DNA of 64,000 nt from Tethya wilhelma (GCA_964030475.1 CAXIPT010000003.1:10369953-10433952); one strand, 5' to 3'. Shown: positions 10,289-21,918, counted from the first letter of the stretch. The notes: generated by a model from the sequence alone, not told the origin. Program-made: numbers and translations.

Positions 10289-11903
10289 CATAACCTACCT
10301 TGATCTTATTTCACTGCTGTCCATCTTTGACATCCCATACGTCTTTTCCATTGCTTGTAATGTTTCAACACACAGGGGATCAGGCTGAATAGGGTTAAAA
10401 CAAAACAGCAGAGTAAATAGATTACTTAACGATCAATATACAAAACACAATTAACACAAAAACATTTATGCTTACTGTTTCTAGAAGATGGTTGAGGACC
10501 ACTTGGGCAGCAGTAGCAGGCAGGTCTTCAAACTCAGATGGTGGGAATTGAACCAAAGAAGCATCATTGAACTGAACAATGAGAGGATCACAATGGTTAT
10601 AGTGAATCTTTCTCACACATTCATTCATACCTCAGTAAGTGAGGCCCATCTCTGAGCAAGTGCAGCGCTGGCATCAGCTAGAGATGTATCAAACCTAACA
10701 TAGCCACAGAGGAAGTGTGCATTCACCACTAACTTCAATACAACTTGATGTTGTATATAGTGTCAATTCATGCACAGACTTGATACTAACTTGGGGGTGT
10801 ATGGTGGCATGCCAGGTCGGTAGAACCACTTGTCCCATTCAACTTCAGCAAACACACCTTTCTTCTCCTACACAAGAAGGTATTATAATATGCACATGTG
10901 ACCTTCCAGGGGGAATTTCAAATAATGCACAAGCATCACATAATGTTATACCTGTTCTGCAAAGAAATTGAGGAAGAACTCCTTCCACTCCAATGTGGTC
11001 AAGTTCTTGTTCTTGTAAGCTTCAACATAGCTCTTTAAGAATCCATCCAGTGATCCTACAATTTGAAGGTAGGAAGGACAAATTTAGGTATTTATTGTTG
11101 GCATGAAACACAACGTTCACCCAACATCTTACCAGGTCCACCAAGAAGAGTCTCAAGATAAAAGAGAAAGTTTGCTCCTTTTTCATAAGGAATTGTAGAA
11201 AAGGCATCATCAGGATGGACTCCAGTGAGCTTGGGCACCATCGCTGTCAGTTCTGGCTTGTTATCACTGTTAAATTTGACAACCTGAATGCAAAACCAGG
11301 ACAAAAGATATATAATATATAATAATGCATAATTTAAGTCAATACAATGCTTACAGCATCTTGGAGATTCTTCCATCCATCTAGTGTGTATAGAGAATTT
11401 TGAATGTTTCAAAATGGCTTTGTACTACAAATGAACCAGAGGAGGTTCTACACGGTTGACCTTTGCTTGACCTTTCGCAATTTAAGTCCTCCATGCGCAC
11501 GTATAATGTATTGAATACATGGAGGACGTGGAGGACTTTAATTGCAAAAGGTCAAGCAAAGGTCAACCGTGTCGAACCTCCTCTGCAAATGAACTATACA
11601 TGGGAACTATTGCACTCACTGATATAGTTGAGATGTCTTTCTTCCTCTCCTCCCAGTCTCCCAATGATCAACCTCTCTAAGAAGGTGGTGAAGCCTTCAT
11701 TCAACCAAAAGTCCTCCCAAGTCATGTTGGTGACCAGGTTACCAGTCCAGCTGTGAGAAGCTTCATGAGCTACAATCAACTAAGTTGAAAAAGGAAAGAG
11801 GCAAGAGTATCTTAATTTGTAGAGTGTCAATAAAGAGAACGCATAACTTACAATGGCTTGAGTTTTCTTGCCAGTTTTTGTGGTTGACTGTGTGAGTGAG
11901 TAG

Positions 11904-11960
<57 letters not shown>

Positions 11961-12726
11961 GTTATTGCATTAGTTAGTACATGTGTGAATGTATAGATTG
12001 ATAGGGTCTAACCATGACAGTGGGAGAGACAAAAGTCAAACAGGGATTCTCCATTCCACCATAAGCAAATGATGGTGGTAAGATAAGGAGGTCGTAGTTT
12101 CCCCACACGTAAGGCCCTGCAATATCTTCAGCGATGGACAGAACTCGATCAGTCTAAAGAGAAAAAGTCAATTTTTTTAATTGGGATGAGCGTTTAATTG
12201 GTGAACTTCATTAAGCCTCACTTACCTCTGAAAACTCCCAGGCAGCCTGATCAATCATTTCTTTCTCACACCACACATGACTTCGAGGGCCAACTTGCCT
12301 ACAGTCACGAGAGATCAGCTCTGAACAATGTGTATACATTATACCATTTACATAATTATAGCTGAAAATTTGAGGAGATGAATTTTCGCGCTTTTGTGGA
12401 TCACCAGCAGGAAATTTTACCCATGGCAAATTTGGAATTGTATATAGAGCAGGGCTGCTCGATCTTCAAAAACAAAAACTGAAATGACTGCCATTCCATG
12501 AAAAAAAATAATTTTTGCAAAATTTCTAGCCTTCCTGATTATATGGCCATCACATTTGTATGTCACTATACCTGCTCTCCAGTGCCCCAACCACCAGTGA
12601 GATGAGATAGGAGGGAATGGGCACCTTCTGGTGAAACTTGAAAACAGTTTTTGATGCATCCTTTTCGTGAGGCACAGATCCTAACCTCTCAGCACCCATC
12701 AAGGCAATAAGCTCAGATGGAGCAGT

Positions 12727-12804
<78 letters not shown>

Positions 12805-14068
12805 GAATAGAAAGTGCTACACTGTCATTTGCAAGATATGTGGTTCACATTACACACTCTACAATACCTCTGCAGTGAAGGTTGTCTTCACAGATGGAGT
12901 GTCTTGACATGGCAGCATACTGCGAGCATGGATTGGCTATATAGGCCATGCATTAAAATCATCACACAAACAATAAAGGAGAGAAAAAAAGTGTCACGTA
13001 AACATATATTAATCATAAAATATCATTTCATATGCTACACAAACCTGACACTGAGTGAAAAGATAGGGGTGTTTCTTGCCTGCTGTCTGTTGAGGCTCCA
13101 GCCACTGAACCGCAGAACAGGATGGAGAGGTCTCATATTTGATGATCACTTTTACATCTGCCCCTCTGCGTGTGTGTGTGTGTGTGTGTGTGTGTGCATG
13201 TATGTGTGTGTGTGTGTGTGTGTGATGACCGCATAAGTACTAATTAAAATTGATCTGTAGATATGCATGAGTGTTGTTTATTCTTTACTTTTTGGAACAG
13301 CTAGTAGGCAAATCTATGACAAGTGTTGACCCAAATGCTCCCTCAGGACGTTGCTCCTCAAACTTCAGTGAAGCACCATCAGCAACATTCACCACAGACG
13401 CCACTGTAAGCTCACACATGTCCAGTACCTAAAGCAACAATCATGATAAGCACCCTCCAATAACATCCTTGACAAAACCACATGTTAGGTTAGGATAACA
13501 AACACCAGGTTGTGCTTTCAGTCCACTAGAAACACATGTTCTGGGGAAGTTTTACATGTAACAAAATTCATAAATGCTAAGGAGCACCCAATGGTGATCA
13601 TCAACTCAGTCAGGTTAAACTCTTAGACTAAGCAATATAGTTGGAGTAAACTTCAGTTGGGCCAGGTCACACTTTTATTATGTTTCAGTCACTTTGAATT
13701 CAAGTTGCCCTCAGCTACTCAGTACTTAGCTGTCTCCAGCTTGCTTGATCCACAGCCATCAGTAGCTGAGAGTAACAGGCTTCTTTTATAATAAACCATC
13801 CTTAGCTATAATACTTGCACAAACAGAGAAATTCTAACAAATTCCCATAGGACAGACTGAGAGTCTAAACTGATTCAGATACAGATATATGATTGAAGGC
13901 ATACAAAACTGGACATACCATCTGGGAGCAGTCATCCTGCAGGGTTGTGGCCTCAAGAGTCACTGAACACAGGAATATCTTTCTCTTGAAGTCTGTTTCA
14001 AGCACCCAGTGGATGTGATTGAGTACAACTTCAGTGAAGTTACATTTGGAGCAAGGATCAGTCGACAT
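9853..14068 (-). CDS. LTA4H: leukotriene A4 hydrolase-like aminopeptidase, copy B
   Basis: Second complete copy, start ATG 14068, stop 9853, with exon boundaries parallel to copy A. Exon 1 (13919-14068) gives [12 protein letters not shown]. Exon 2 (about 13286-13426) gives [18 protein letters not shown]. Later exons give [29 protein letters not shown]...NEG and GRMKYIRP. The zinc site, the Asp375 equivalent, the Tyr383 equivalent and the Arg/Lys carboxylate site are present. The residue equal to human Tyr378 is Phe ([14 protein letters not shown]; codon TTT near 11202), whereas copy A has Tyr. In human LTA4H that Tyr is where LTA4 attaches covalently during suicide inactivation. Introns hold several (TG)n tracts and a 150-bp hairpin at 11438. 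No frameshift was seen, so this looks functional. Confidence 0.9.
10200..10287. repeat. (TG)n(GA)n compound microsatellite
   Basis: TG units with three TC interruptions run into a GA tract, inside an LTA4H-B intron. The frame across it is an artefact. Confidence 0.95.
11438..11585. repeat. 150-bp inverted repeat in an LTA4H-B intron
   Basis: The left arm, with GGTTGACCTTTGCTTGACCT, returns as its reverse complement ending at 11585; arms are about 60 bp, and GGAGGAC-type sequences lie in the centre. Each arm carries two TTGACCTT half-sites. It is a hairpin MITE candidate, distinct in sequence from the 60-bp hairpin family. Confidence 0.8.
11905..11958. repeat. (TG)n microsatellite
   Basis: TG repeat of about 27 units in an LTA4H-B intron, at the same relative place as the TG tract at 5228 in copy A. 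The tract therefore predates the gene duplication. Confidence 0.95.
12729..12800. repeat. (TG)n microsatellite
   Basis: Pure TG repeat of about 35 units directly after an LTA4H-B exon boundary. It is positionally equivalent to the CA tract at 7755 in copy A, but has the opposite base order on this strand. Confidence 0.95.
13169..13225. repeat. (TG)n microsatellite
   Basis: Interrupted TG repeat in the intron next to LTA4H-B exon 3, equivalent to the tract at 8227 in copy A. Confidence 0.95.
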
Positions 14069-14122
14069 TGTTCAGACTAGTCACCACACTGGGTCAAACA
14101 GTTTCAAGTTTGAAAGTATAGC

Positions 14123-14148
14123 TTTTATATTTGACGACCATTAGGTAA
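14123..14148 (-). promoter_or_regulatory. shared TATA/GGTCGTC block upstream of LTA4H-B
   Basis: The minus strand reads TACCTAATGGTCGTCAAATA then TAAAA, ending 55 bp upstream of the ATG at 14068. Twenty-two bases match the block before FEM1 (16272-16293). A TATA-containing core promoter is inferred. Confidence 0.5.
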
Positions 14149-14247
14149 TATTAACTTTGCTTAATAAGTTGCTTCAACAAAATTAATGTAAACCATTACA
14201 ACAAATACATAAGAGATAAACAGTTTAAAGTGTGGGTGATAGTCTCA

Positions 14248-16212
14248 CTAGTTAGATCGTTCACTAAAATGCCAAGAGACAAACTCAGCCATGTTGATTG
14301 GCAAGTATTCTCTGTACTCAATCTTGTATTCTACGATAGCACGTGCACTCAAACACTGAAGGGAGTATGGACGGGGTTCAAACGCCTCTATCTCTTCCAG
14401 CCTACCATCCTTCTGGTCACTGGGTACACACTCCATAGCAGTATCATTGTAATAATTGACAGCATCAATATGAGCTCCATATTCAAGCAGGGTTCTTATG
14501 CAGTCCACAGCCGAAGTTTCCTGCAGATATACAGCTAAATGAAGAGGAAAATGGCCCTCCTCATCTTCACATTGAATGGGGCATCCAAGATCCAGGAACA
14601 GTGCTAGCACTTTCTCCAGTGGAAGATCCAATTTAGCAACATCTTCGTATTCAAGACTCAAATCAAAGAGACAATCTCCGATAATAGTAGAGCCATTGTT
14701 TCCAGTTGAGCTGATCAATTCTTTGATAGCAGTTTTGATCTGAGTGTGCTCTCTCTCTTGTACGTCATGGTCTGTGATACACTCATCAGCTACTTTGATC
14801 CACAGAGCAACTAGTCTGCAAACAGAACCCATCAAATCATGATCAACAAGCTGACATTCGAAAGCGGACTGAAAAAGAGGCTTCATTCGGGGAGTAAAAC
14901 CTTTCTGTACCATTTTGAAACAAAACTCCACAACATCAAGAATAGCACCTTCCCTAGAGTCACTACTGCACTGGAGTTCAAACTGAAGGTACCTCTGACA
15001 AAACTGAAGGACCTTATCATACATACCATGCTGAAGAGATTCAGTAGCACACTTACGAATAAACCAAATTGTTCGATAGTGATTCTGTCCAAGAATACGT
15101 TCACAGTAGATGGAACAAACAAACAGCATCCTTAACTTGCTCTGTGCAGTGACAACATAGTCAGTCATTGTTGCTGGCTCCTGGATGCCATCATAGATTT
15201 CATTTGCTGGAGGAAGATCAGAAAACAGATCGGGATGAGACAAGCAAAGCTGTACAGCTTTGTGAACAAAAGGTGCAGCTGCAGATTTGCACTCCATATC
15301 GTACAACTGACTAGCAGCCTGCATACAATAGACATCATAGAGCTCTCTTGGGCCACACTTAAAGGCTTTTACGAGGTAGTCTACCACAGAATCATAGCCC
15401 TGTACAGCAGCGTTTACAACTGTAGTCAATCCTCGATCATTAGTAGCATTCTTTGCACCAGCTTCAACAAGAATCTTGGCTATTTCACAAGATGAAGTCA
15501 AATGAAGAGGAGTATCACTAGAATGAAATCCAGTCAAATGAACATTGGCCCCATTCTTGACTAAAAGTTCAATCAAAAGTTTTTCTTGACAAAAACCTAT
15601 ACTTGCAATCAGTATACTGCTAGTACCATCTTCATGGGACTGGCTCACACTGGCATTGTTGTCAATGAGGAACTTGGCCACATCGTAATGGCCATGGCTT
15701 GCAGCTTCCCACAATGGACTAACTTTGATTGTATCGCATTTATGCTCAATGTCAGCTCCTTCAGTGACCAAGAGCTTCACAATATCTAAAAGTCCAAGTC
15801 TACAGGCTACACATAACGCAGTAATACACTTGGCAATAGAGCGCCAAGGGAACTCTCGGCACTGTAGGGTTGTCTCCTGTTCAATATTCACAGGAAAGTT
15901 CTTCAAAATAAACTCGAGGATGTCTGACCGTTTGCTCATAACTGTTTCCACTAATGGAGACCATCCTTTGGGCACTTCTTTCATCAACAGTCGCTTCTTG
16001 AAAAGCTGGAAGGGCTTTGAACTTTGACCTCCACGTTTCACGAGACGTTTGAACACAATTAGCTCGGTATCTTCAGTTTTGATGGCCTGCATTATTTCAT
16101 AGAGAGGGTCTCTTTCTGATGACTTCGAATTCTCCTCAGGAAGAGAAAGCCGCGGCTTCTTAGCAACAGGCAACTCAGACAGCTCAGACTCTGACATCTT
16201 GTAACTTGCCAC
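14248..16212 (-). CDS. FEM1-like ankyrin-repeat CUL2 substrate receptor
   Basis: Single-exon 654-residue protein. Ankyrin repeats lie at about 75-290 (for example SPLWEAASHGHYDVAKFLID) and again near 555-600 (HFPLHLAVYLQ). The mid-region motif CERILGQNHYRT matches the FEM1 helical domain. The last 40 residues are the VHL-box. SLQCLSARAI (from 617) fits the elongin-BC box pattern SLxxx[CSA]xxxΦ, and LPINMAEFV (from 637) fits the CUL2 box ΦPxxΦxxΦΦ. FEM1 proteins recruit C-degron substrates to CRL2 ubiquitin ligases. The length agrees with human FEM1 paralogues (about 620-670). A basic, nuclear-signal-like KKPRL lies near residue 18. Lack of introns among intron-dense neighbours suggests retroposition or intron loss. 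The frame is intact and probably active. Confidence 0.88.
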   Translation of the reverse strand: MASYKMSESELSELPVAKKPRLSLPEENSKSSERDPLYEIMQAIKTEDTELIVFKRLVKRGGQSSKPFQLFKKRLLMKEVPKGWSPLVETVMSKRSDILEFILKNFPVNIEQETTLQCREFPWRSIAKCITALCVACRLGLLDIVKLLVTEGADIEHKCDTIKVSPLWEAASHGHYDVAKFLIDNNASVSQSHEDGTSSILIASIGFCQEKLLIELLVKNGANVHLTGFHSSDTPLHLTSSCEIAKILVEAGAKNATNDRGLTTVVNAAVQGYDSVVDYLVKAFKCGPRELYDVYCMQAASQLYDMECKSAAAPFVHKAVQLCLSHPDLFSDLPPANEIYDGIQEPATMTDYVVTAQSKLRMLFVCSIYCERILGQNHYRTIWFIRKCATESLQHGMYDKVLQFCQRYLQFELQCSSDSREGAILDVVEFCFKMVQKGFTPRMKPLFQSAFECQLVDHDLMGSVCRLVALWIKVADECITDHDVQEREHTQIKTAIKELISSTGNNGSTIIGDCLFDLSLEYEDVAKLDLPLEKVLALFLDLGCPIQCEDEEGHFPLHLAVYLQETSAVDCIRTLLEYGAHIDAVNYYNDTAMECVPSDQKDGRLEEIEAFEPRPYSLQCLSARAIVEYKIEYREYLPINMAEFVSWHFSERSN

Positions 16213-16271
16213 GTGGCGTGATCACGTGATTTGTCAAGTCGCGATTCGAGCGCGGTAAAAATTCCAGCCTC

Positions 16272-16293
16272 TATATTTGACGACCATTAGGTA
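16272..16293 (-). promoter_or_regulatory. shared TATA/GGTCGTC block upstream of FEM1
   Basis: The minus strand carries TACCTAATGGTCGTCAAATA and a following TA, ending 60 bp upstream of the FEM1 ATG at 16212. It is the same block found before both LTA4H genes. Confidence 0.5.
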
Positions 16294-16511
16294 GTTATGA
16301 GAATTATTTGCCAATGTTGTGTGCAAGAATAAAAATTGCTGTGCATTCAGTGACATTGTACAATATATACAATTGAGAATTATTCTTTACTATAATTATA
16401 TAACCAGCAAGAGTGCATGGAGTACGTGACAATAGTAATACATGTAAGTGTATGAGTGGAGGTGCACATTCCTGATAACGCCTTGAACTAACATAGTTGA
16501 ATGACGTATGG

Positions 16512-18151
16512 CTATTTCCATGGGTTGGCAGACACTGCTCTGCTATCAGTTCTGCTAGCAAGAGAAGTCCTTTGACTTGCACTGGTACTAGTCCTACTGG
16601 TGGCTCGAGAACTGTTAGCACCTAGTGAAAGACATGACTGTATGATGAATGTGAATCTTATAGTGTGGATAAGCAAATAATAATTGTGTATGGTGTGATA
16701 GTACTCTTTTTTGGATAAAAATATGTCATGATGATGTAATGCAATGATACATTACCTGTGAGTAGAGTATCATCAAGACTATCTTGTATTTTCTGCAAAT
16801 CTGCAACATAGATAAGAACAACAGATATGAACCAAGCTTCACTGCATGTGTTGGTCTCTTTCCCAGGCTCTCCCTCTCTCTCCAGGAATCAAGTGGAAGT
16901 GCACTAGCCTCGTTCCTAGGCTCCTCGTTCACAAATAAAATATTTGTGAATTAAGGAGGAGCCTGGAAACGAGGCTAGAAGTGCACAAGGTCAAAGGGGA
17001 GCCTGGGAACGAGGCTATCACAGTGTATGTATGCATTCCAAATTGATTAACATAACAATTGTTCCCAAAAAATACTGGCAGCCCAGAACCCAGAGCACTC
17101 ACCATCCAGTGAGAATGTCTCCCTGTGGACTATACTGCTCACTGCTGGGATGGTCTCCTTTCGTTGAGTCTTGGTCGAAGATTGACGTGAAGAAACGGAA
17201 GATGATTTTGTGCCACGGGCAGACCCAGGTGGAGATTGCAAGCAAGAGAGAGGGATTGAACCAGTCAACAGACCCTCAGGAATCTTCTGATGGAGGACCT
17301 TCAAACCTACGATGTGAATAAAATTGACCGTGAATCACTCATGAGGTTTATTTAATTCTTGTGCTTGTGAAATGCACAATGGACAAGAATAGCAAAATGC
17401 TAATACAAGCTTATAGCCTAACTAAAAGTACAAGTTGGATCATATTCTGGATGATATAGTATTATCTGGATGAATTATAATTATGCACTCCTGATGCAAA
17501 GGACCATCAACAACTATGACTGGTCCAACTAAGTGTATCTCTACCTCCAGACAACATGAAGACATTGTCCACTTCTCTCTGTACAAAGGTGGTAGCAGCT
17601 TGAGGAGCAATCCTCTCATCTTCATCATACAGGATGATGATCCTGCCTGGTTTGTTTTTCTAACAACCACAAACTCACCATTAAGGAATTAAAACATTCA
17701 AAACAGTGATGGATCTGAAGCAACAATCAGTGGCATCACTACACTAGTGCTTTCACACACACAAAAAGGATACATATTCGAGAATCTCTTTTGTAAAATA
17801 GTTGCATGATCTTGTGAGCATTGTAGCTGGATAGCTCTTAGCTGTAGAATACAAACAACACCACATGGCAGTGTGTGTAATACATACACTAAACGGCAAG
17901 AAGATCATGAGCTAGCTGTAGCTGTAGGACTAGTGTCACTATTCGCACAGTATAGTATGTCTATGAGTGATGTCACTCACCAGTGATGATGTGGCATTTG
18001 TCATAGTCATCACTGTGTCTGACGTCCAGGAGGAGATAGGGACAGGGAGTGGGGTCCGGGGGTGGAGGGGAGACAGGGGTAAAACTACACTCACGATTCA
18101 CGTCCATCTCTCCTACACCAGCTATCACACTGTGTGTGTGTGTGAGAGAGA

Positions 18152-18209
<58 letters not shown>

Positions 18210-19558
18210 GAGAGTATGTAGGTGGGTGCATCCAGTATGAATTATTGATGACCAACAGTTGAGTTACTAGTCACATTCCTCCACACACACCTACCTCGAC
18301 AAAGTAGATCGAGCTGTATCAGGGGGCGTGGTAACACTATCAGGAGGAGGTTGGGAAGTGGGTGTGTCTGGTGCCAGTGGCAGTGGTGTGTCAGCTAACA
18401 ACTCCTGCTCATCTATCTCAGCAACTTGTAGCACCTAACAGAAGACAAAAATTAAAATCTGTACATAAATCCTGATCAGGTGCTGGCCTAGGGTCTTACC
18501 AGCTGCGCAAAAGTGGTGACTTTTAATCGCTTGAAAATCTCATCCTTTCTATAACGATAATCTAAGAGAAATAATCAGACACTTTAAGCATTGTTACACT
18601 TCTTAAAACAGACTTACTTCGTCGAATTTCTTCCACATGTTCCATATATTTTGATATACTAGATCCTACATGTATATAATCATTACATGATCAATGTCAG
18701 GTATAGCTGTTATATGTATGAGCAAGAATAGATCCATGGTATTTCTTCAGAGGGGGTATGTGCAGCTGCGATCATTTTGTCTCAAAAACACTATTTAGCT
18801 AGTTAGCTACAACTCAACTGCCTGTTTGGCAGTAGCTATGATCTCCAAACTATTTTTAAAGGAAAAATGGCCCAACTGATTCACAAACCAAGAGCTGGAG
18901 CAAAGTAAGTACATAGCCACACCCATCATAAATATACATATATATATATATATTTTTTTTCATTTTGCCAAATTGTGATCCGCCGGATCGAGAAATATGA
19001 AATCAATTTGGTATGGCCTTAAGTGAGGTTGTGACAGTCTTAATATAATATCTAAAATTAAGCAGCTAAATAAGAGCCAAGAGGGCCTGATAATAAAAGA
19101 ACGCTTGTCACTTTTCAAGCACTGCTGGCTTTGTATTCCAGAAGAAATAGCAGCAGCAGTCAGTGACTTTAGCTCAAGACCCGTTTGTGGCCTAGGAAAG
19201 AGGCTACTGTATTGTCCACGAGTAGCAAGCAACATCATAGTTCCTCTGGGATTTAAGGCATGTTACAAGGTCATGTATGTGCAGTGATGTGACATCCCAA
19301 AAATTTATACTGAGATTGTAGTTGTGGCCATGACTTATCCATAGATATAGTTTTAATGTTTAACTTACCTGTATCCACAGTATGCCTGATGTGAGCATAT
19401 CTGGGATTGACTGGAATCTTTTTGTTCAACTACAAGACCAAACAGTGTGCATTATTTAGAAACAAAACAAAGTACAATATTATAGTCTACATCATTGTGT
19501 GCTGACAGACTCACATCAATTTTTTTCTTCCCTGAACTTCCTGAGCGTCGAGCAGACA
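16512..19558 (-). CDS. CEP41: CEP41 (centrosomal protein, rhodanese domain)
   Basis: About ten small exons. Exon 1 (ATG 19558) encodes MSARRSGSSGKKKID and exon 2 gives LNKKIPVNPRYAHIRHTVDT. The next exons give SISKYMEHVEEIRR and YRYRKDEIFKRLKVTTFAQL, then a Pro/Thr-rich linker. The rhodanese domain follows: CPYLLLDVRHSDDYDKCHI, SYPATMLTRS, GRIIILYDEDERIA, VFMLSGG, and KIPEGLLTGSIPLSCLQ. The last exon ends SANPWK, like the human protein (KPWK). CEP41 sits at centrioles and cilia and is needed for tubulin polyglutamylation (TTLL6 trafficking); human mutations cause Joubert syndrome. The rhodanese loop has no catalytic Cys at the usual site, as in the human protein. All splice phases checked are consistent. 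Confidence 0.9.
16905..16977. repeat. 73-bp hairpin repeat in a CEP41 intron
   Basis: TAGCCTCGTTCCTAGGCTCC pairs with GGAGCCTGGAAACGAGGCTA. A nested palindrome TTCACAAATA/TATTTGTGAA forms the loop. A further half-copy (GAGCCTGGGAACGAGGCTA) follows at about 16999-17018. Confidence 0.85.
18131..18216. repeat. (TG)n/(GA)n compound microsatellite in a CEP41 intron
   Basis: TG and GA tracts followed by GTATGTAGGTGGGTGCATCC. The same GA tract and flank recur at 26590-26663, showing that this intron was part of the duplicated CEP41 segment. Confidence 0.95.
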
Positions 19559-19613
19559 TGTCTAGCTTCAGAGGAGAGTGAGTGCGATATCTTCAGAAAT
19601 TGTTTCGCAGTCA

Positions 19614-19628
19614 GTTGAACATAGCAAC
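19614..19628. promoter_or_regulatory. possible X-box (RFX site) upstream of CEP41
   Basis: GTTGAACATAGCAAC lies 56 bp upstream of the ATG. The right half AGCAAC fits the RFX half-site RGYAAC; the left half GTTGAA is imperfect. RFX factors drive ciliary genes across animals, so the site is plausible but weak. The partial CEP41 copy keeps ATAGCAACAAGCCCCACCCC at 28345-28364. Confidence 0.35.
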
Positions 19629-19690
19629 AAGCCCCACCCCCTTAAAATGTTGCGAACTGCGCTCTCTTTGACATTCGCGCGTATTTAGTT

Positions 19691-19700
19691 GCGCATGCGC
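19691..19700. promoter_or_regulatory. NRF1-like palindrome upstream of CEP41
   Basis: GCGCATGCGC, the palindromic NRF1 consensus, lies about 130 bp upstream of the CEP41 start in CpG-containing sequence. A variant, ACGCATGCGC, is at the same place in the partial copy (28394-28403). Confidence 0.45.
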
Positions 19701-19989
19701 ACAACAAACAATTTGTAGCTGCTGCATGCTTCCGTGACAGAGCGCCTTTAAATTCTACATTTGAACATCAAGATTGGCAGAAAGTCAGTGGACAAGATCT
19801 AGAATCACAGCAAAGATAATTTTGTAGTGAACCAGAAAATTTGGAGTGAGTTAAAAAAATCAATCACAATTAAGCTTATAGTGTGACATAATATTATAAT
19901 ATGATAATGTTATTATTATGGCATGCTTAGGTGGAACAATGAGTAGAATACCTTTGACAACTGTGGATTTTAAAAATGATCCTGACCTC

Positions 19990-21162
19990 AAAAAGTTTAT
20001 TNGTTATTATAACCATCATAGGTTGAAATAACACTTACAATAAGCGGTACAACTACCTATCAATGGGTTATTCCAGCCATCCTTGGTGAAAATAACCAAA
20101 ACTAGGTTATAACTACTAACTTGGGTATCAATCAAATTCTTTTGTGGTTAAATGAATCTCGTTTGGTTAAAACTGCTCTAGTGGGTTAAAATGAATGGCT
20201 GTATCTAAAATAATGACATCATTACCGGGCATGCTCAGTAACACAATTTGAAACTTGGCAGCTGTCAGAGAAGTAGACAAAAAATTCTTGAAAAACTCTT
20301 GAAAGAACACATCAAAACACTGTCTTTTGGTAAAAGGAAGTATCTGACATGGTAAACAGCACAAACAAGTATTATATTTGAGGTAAGACTTGAAATTAGC
20401 TTGTCATAACAGCCAACTCTGAGGCTGATCATATGGTCTTTTTTTTTGGAACTTAGAAACTGAAAAGTAAAGAAGTGGAAAGAGAAGACAAATCAAAATT
20501 ATAAAAAAGATTGAAGCTGGACAACAGCAAAAACTCAGTGTTAAGGTGAGACAACACTGACTGCAATCACTGATTATTTATGGTGCTTCTAACCTTGTTT
20601 AGTTGTCAAAAAAGCTAAGTGGATTAAAAGAGACAGGACAAAACACCAAGAAAGAAGTAGCTGAGCTTGAGAGGTAAAGTTGCTTGTCATGCTATTAGCT
20701 AGCAGACTGATTTTAAAACTGAATACTTTGATTTTTTACTTGTAGGTCAAAAGAAACAGTAACTCTTTCAACAAGATTAAAATACCTATATACAGAGTTA
20801 AAAGTACCAAAACAAAAGCTGTTACAAATCCTTATTTGTGAACTTTTTATCTCTTGCGTAAGATTACTCAAACCATGATTGGTAGTAATTTTGATCATCA
20901 TTTGATTAAAGCGAACAAAGATTATACAAAAAAATAACTTTATATAAAGGTTACTTTAAACCATGACTGCTGGAACATTTAACCAACTACTATTGGTAAC
21001 TTTAACCAGCAAAAAAAGGTGTTTAGAACACCCAGTCATTTTAAAGATTATTATTAACCACTTATATTTTGGTTTAAAACAATCCAAATTATGGGGGCCT
21101 GAATTGCAACCCATTCAACCCAAAATTTTGGGTTATTTTAACCCATCATTTTTTACAGTGTA
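19990..21162. mobile_element. possible non-autonomous element with AACC/GGTT-rich ends
   Basis: The region begins just after N 20002 with repeated GGTTA and AACCA motifs and ends with AAAATTTTGGGTTATTTTAA then CCCATCATTTTTTACAGTG. GGTTAAAA motifs recur in both orientations. Coding potential is absent. This is called an element on composition and a terminal-repeat-like end; the left end is lost at the contig join. Confidence 0.35.
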
Positions 21163-21918
21163 CTTACTTACTTCCTAACTGACTTACTTGAAAAGGATTT
21201 CCAGAGAACCAGAATGTGTTGAGCCAACTTTGACAGCACAGAGTAAGTTCTTCTCATAGGTACTACATTCCTTGATACTCGTTTTTATCATAAACAGGCC
21301 TAAACAAAAACTAGAGAGCTTTGAAACTTTGTGTATAAATTCATGTGCTACAATGCAGCCATCTTTGTGGGTAAAGTTCAAAGGTCATTAACCCACGTGG
21401 CATTATTATGCGCATGCGCATTAGCCTCCTCTAGCATAATGTAGTGCATACAGCTGCTACTTAAGCTTTTTGTAGGGACTAACCAGTCTCTGATAGTCTC
21501 CACACTGTAGTGTTGTAAAAAGTGGATGAACAAGTAGTAAAAATTTCAAAAAAATAAGTCGTGTAGGAATGGGCAGTGCAGTAAAAAGTATTGGAACAAG
21601 GAATGTCTCAATTTCGGCACATGACTACTTCATTTTTTATGCCCAACTCTTGGCTGGTTCTCCAGTTTAAGTTGCCTGTCACTTATATTTTACTCCACTG
21701 CTTAGCCAACTGATTAGTAGGAATTTGAACCAATGCAGCAGGTACTTTTGTGCAGTCATTGTATATATATTTACGACACTGAGGGCCATCCATATGAGGG
21801 AGACAATAATAAAAATGAAGTAGTCATGTGCCGAAATTGAGACATTCCTTGTTCCAATACTTTTTACTGCACTGCCCATTCCTACACGACTTATTTTTTT
21901 GAAATTTTTACTACTTGT
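21163..21918. mobile_element. foldback element, copy 1
   Basis: The left arm runs from ACTTACTTACTTCCTAACTG to about 21625. The reverse complement of its inner part returns at about 21805-21918 (CCGAAATTGAGACATTCCTT...). The outer part of the right arm is missing, so the element is truncated relative to the copy at 54215. The left arm holds AGTTCAAAGGTCA and TGCGCATGCGCA, which look like a nuclear-receptor DR1 and an NRF1 site. Confidence 0.8.
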
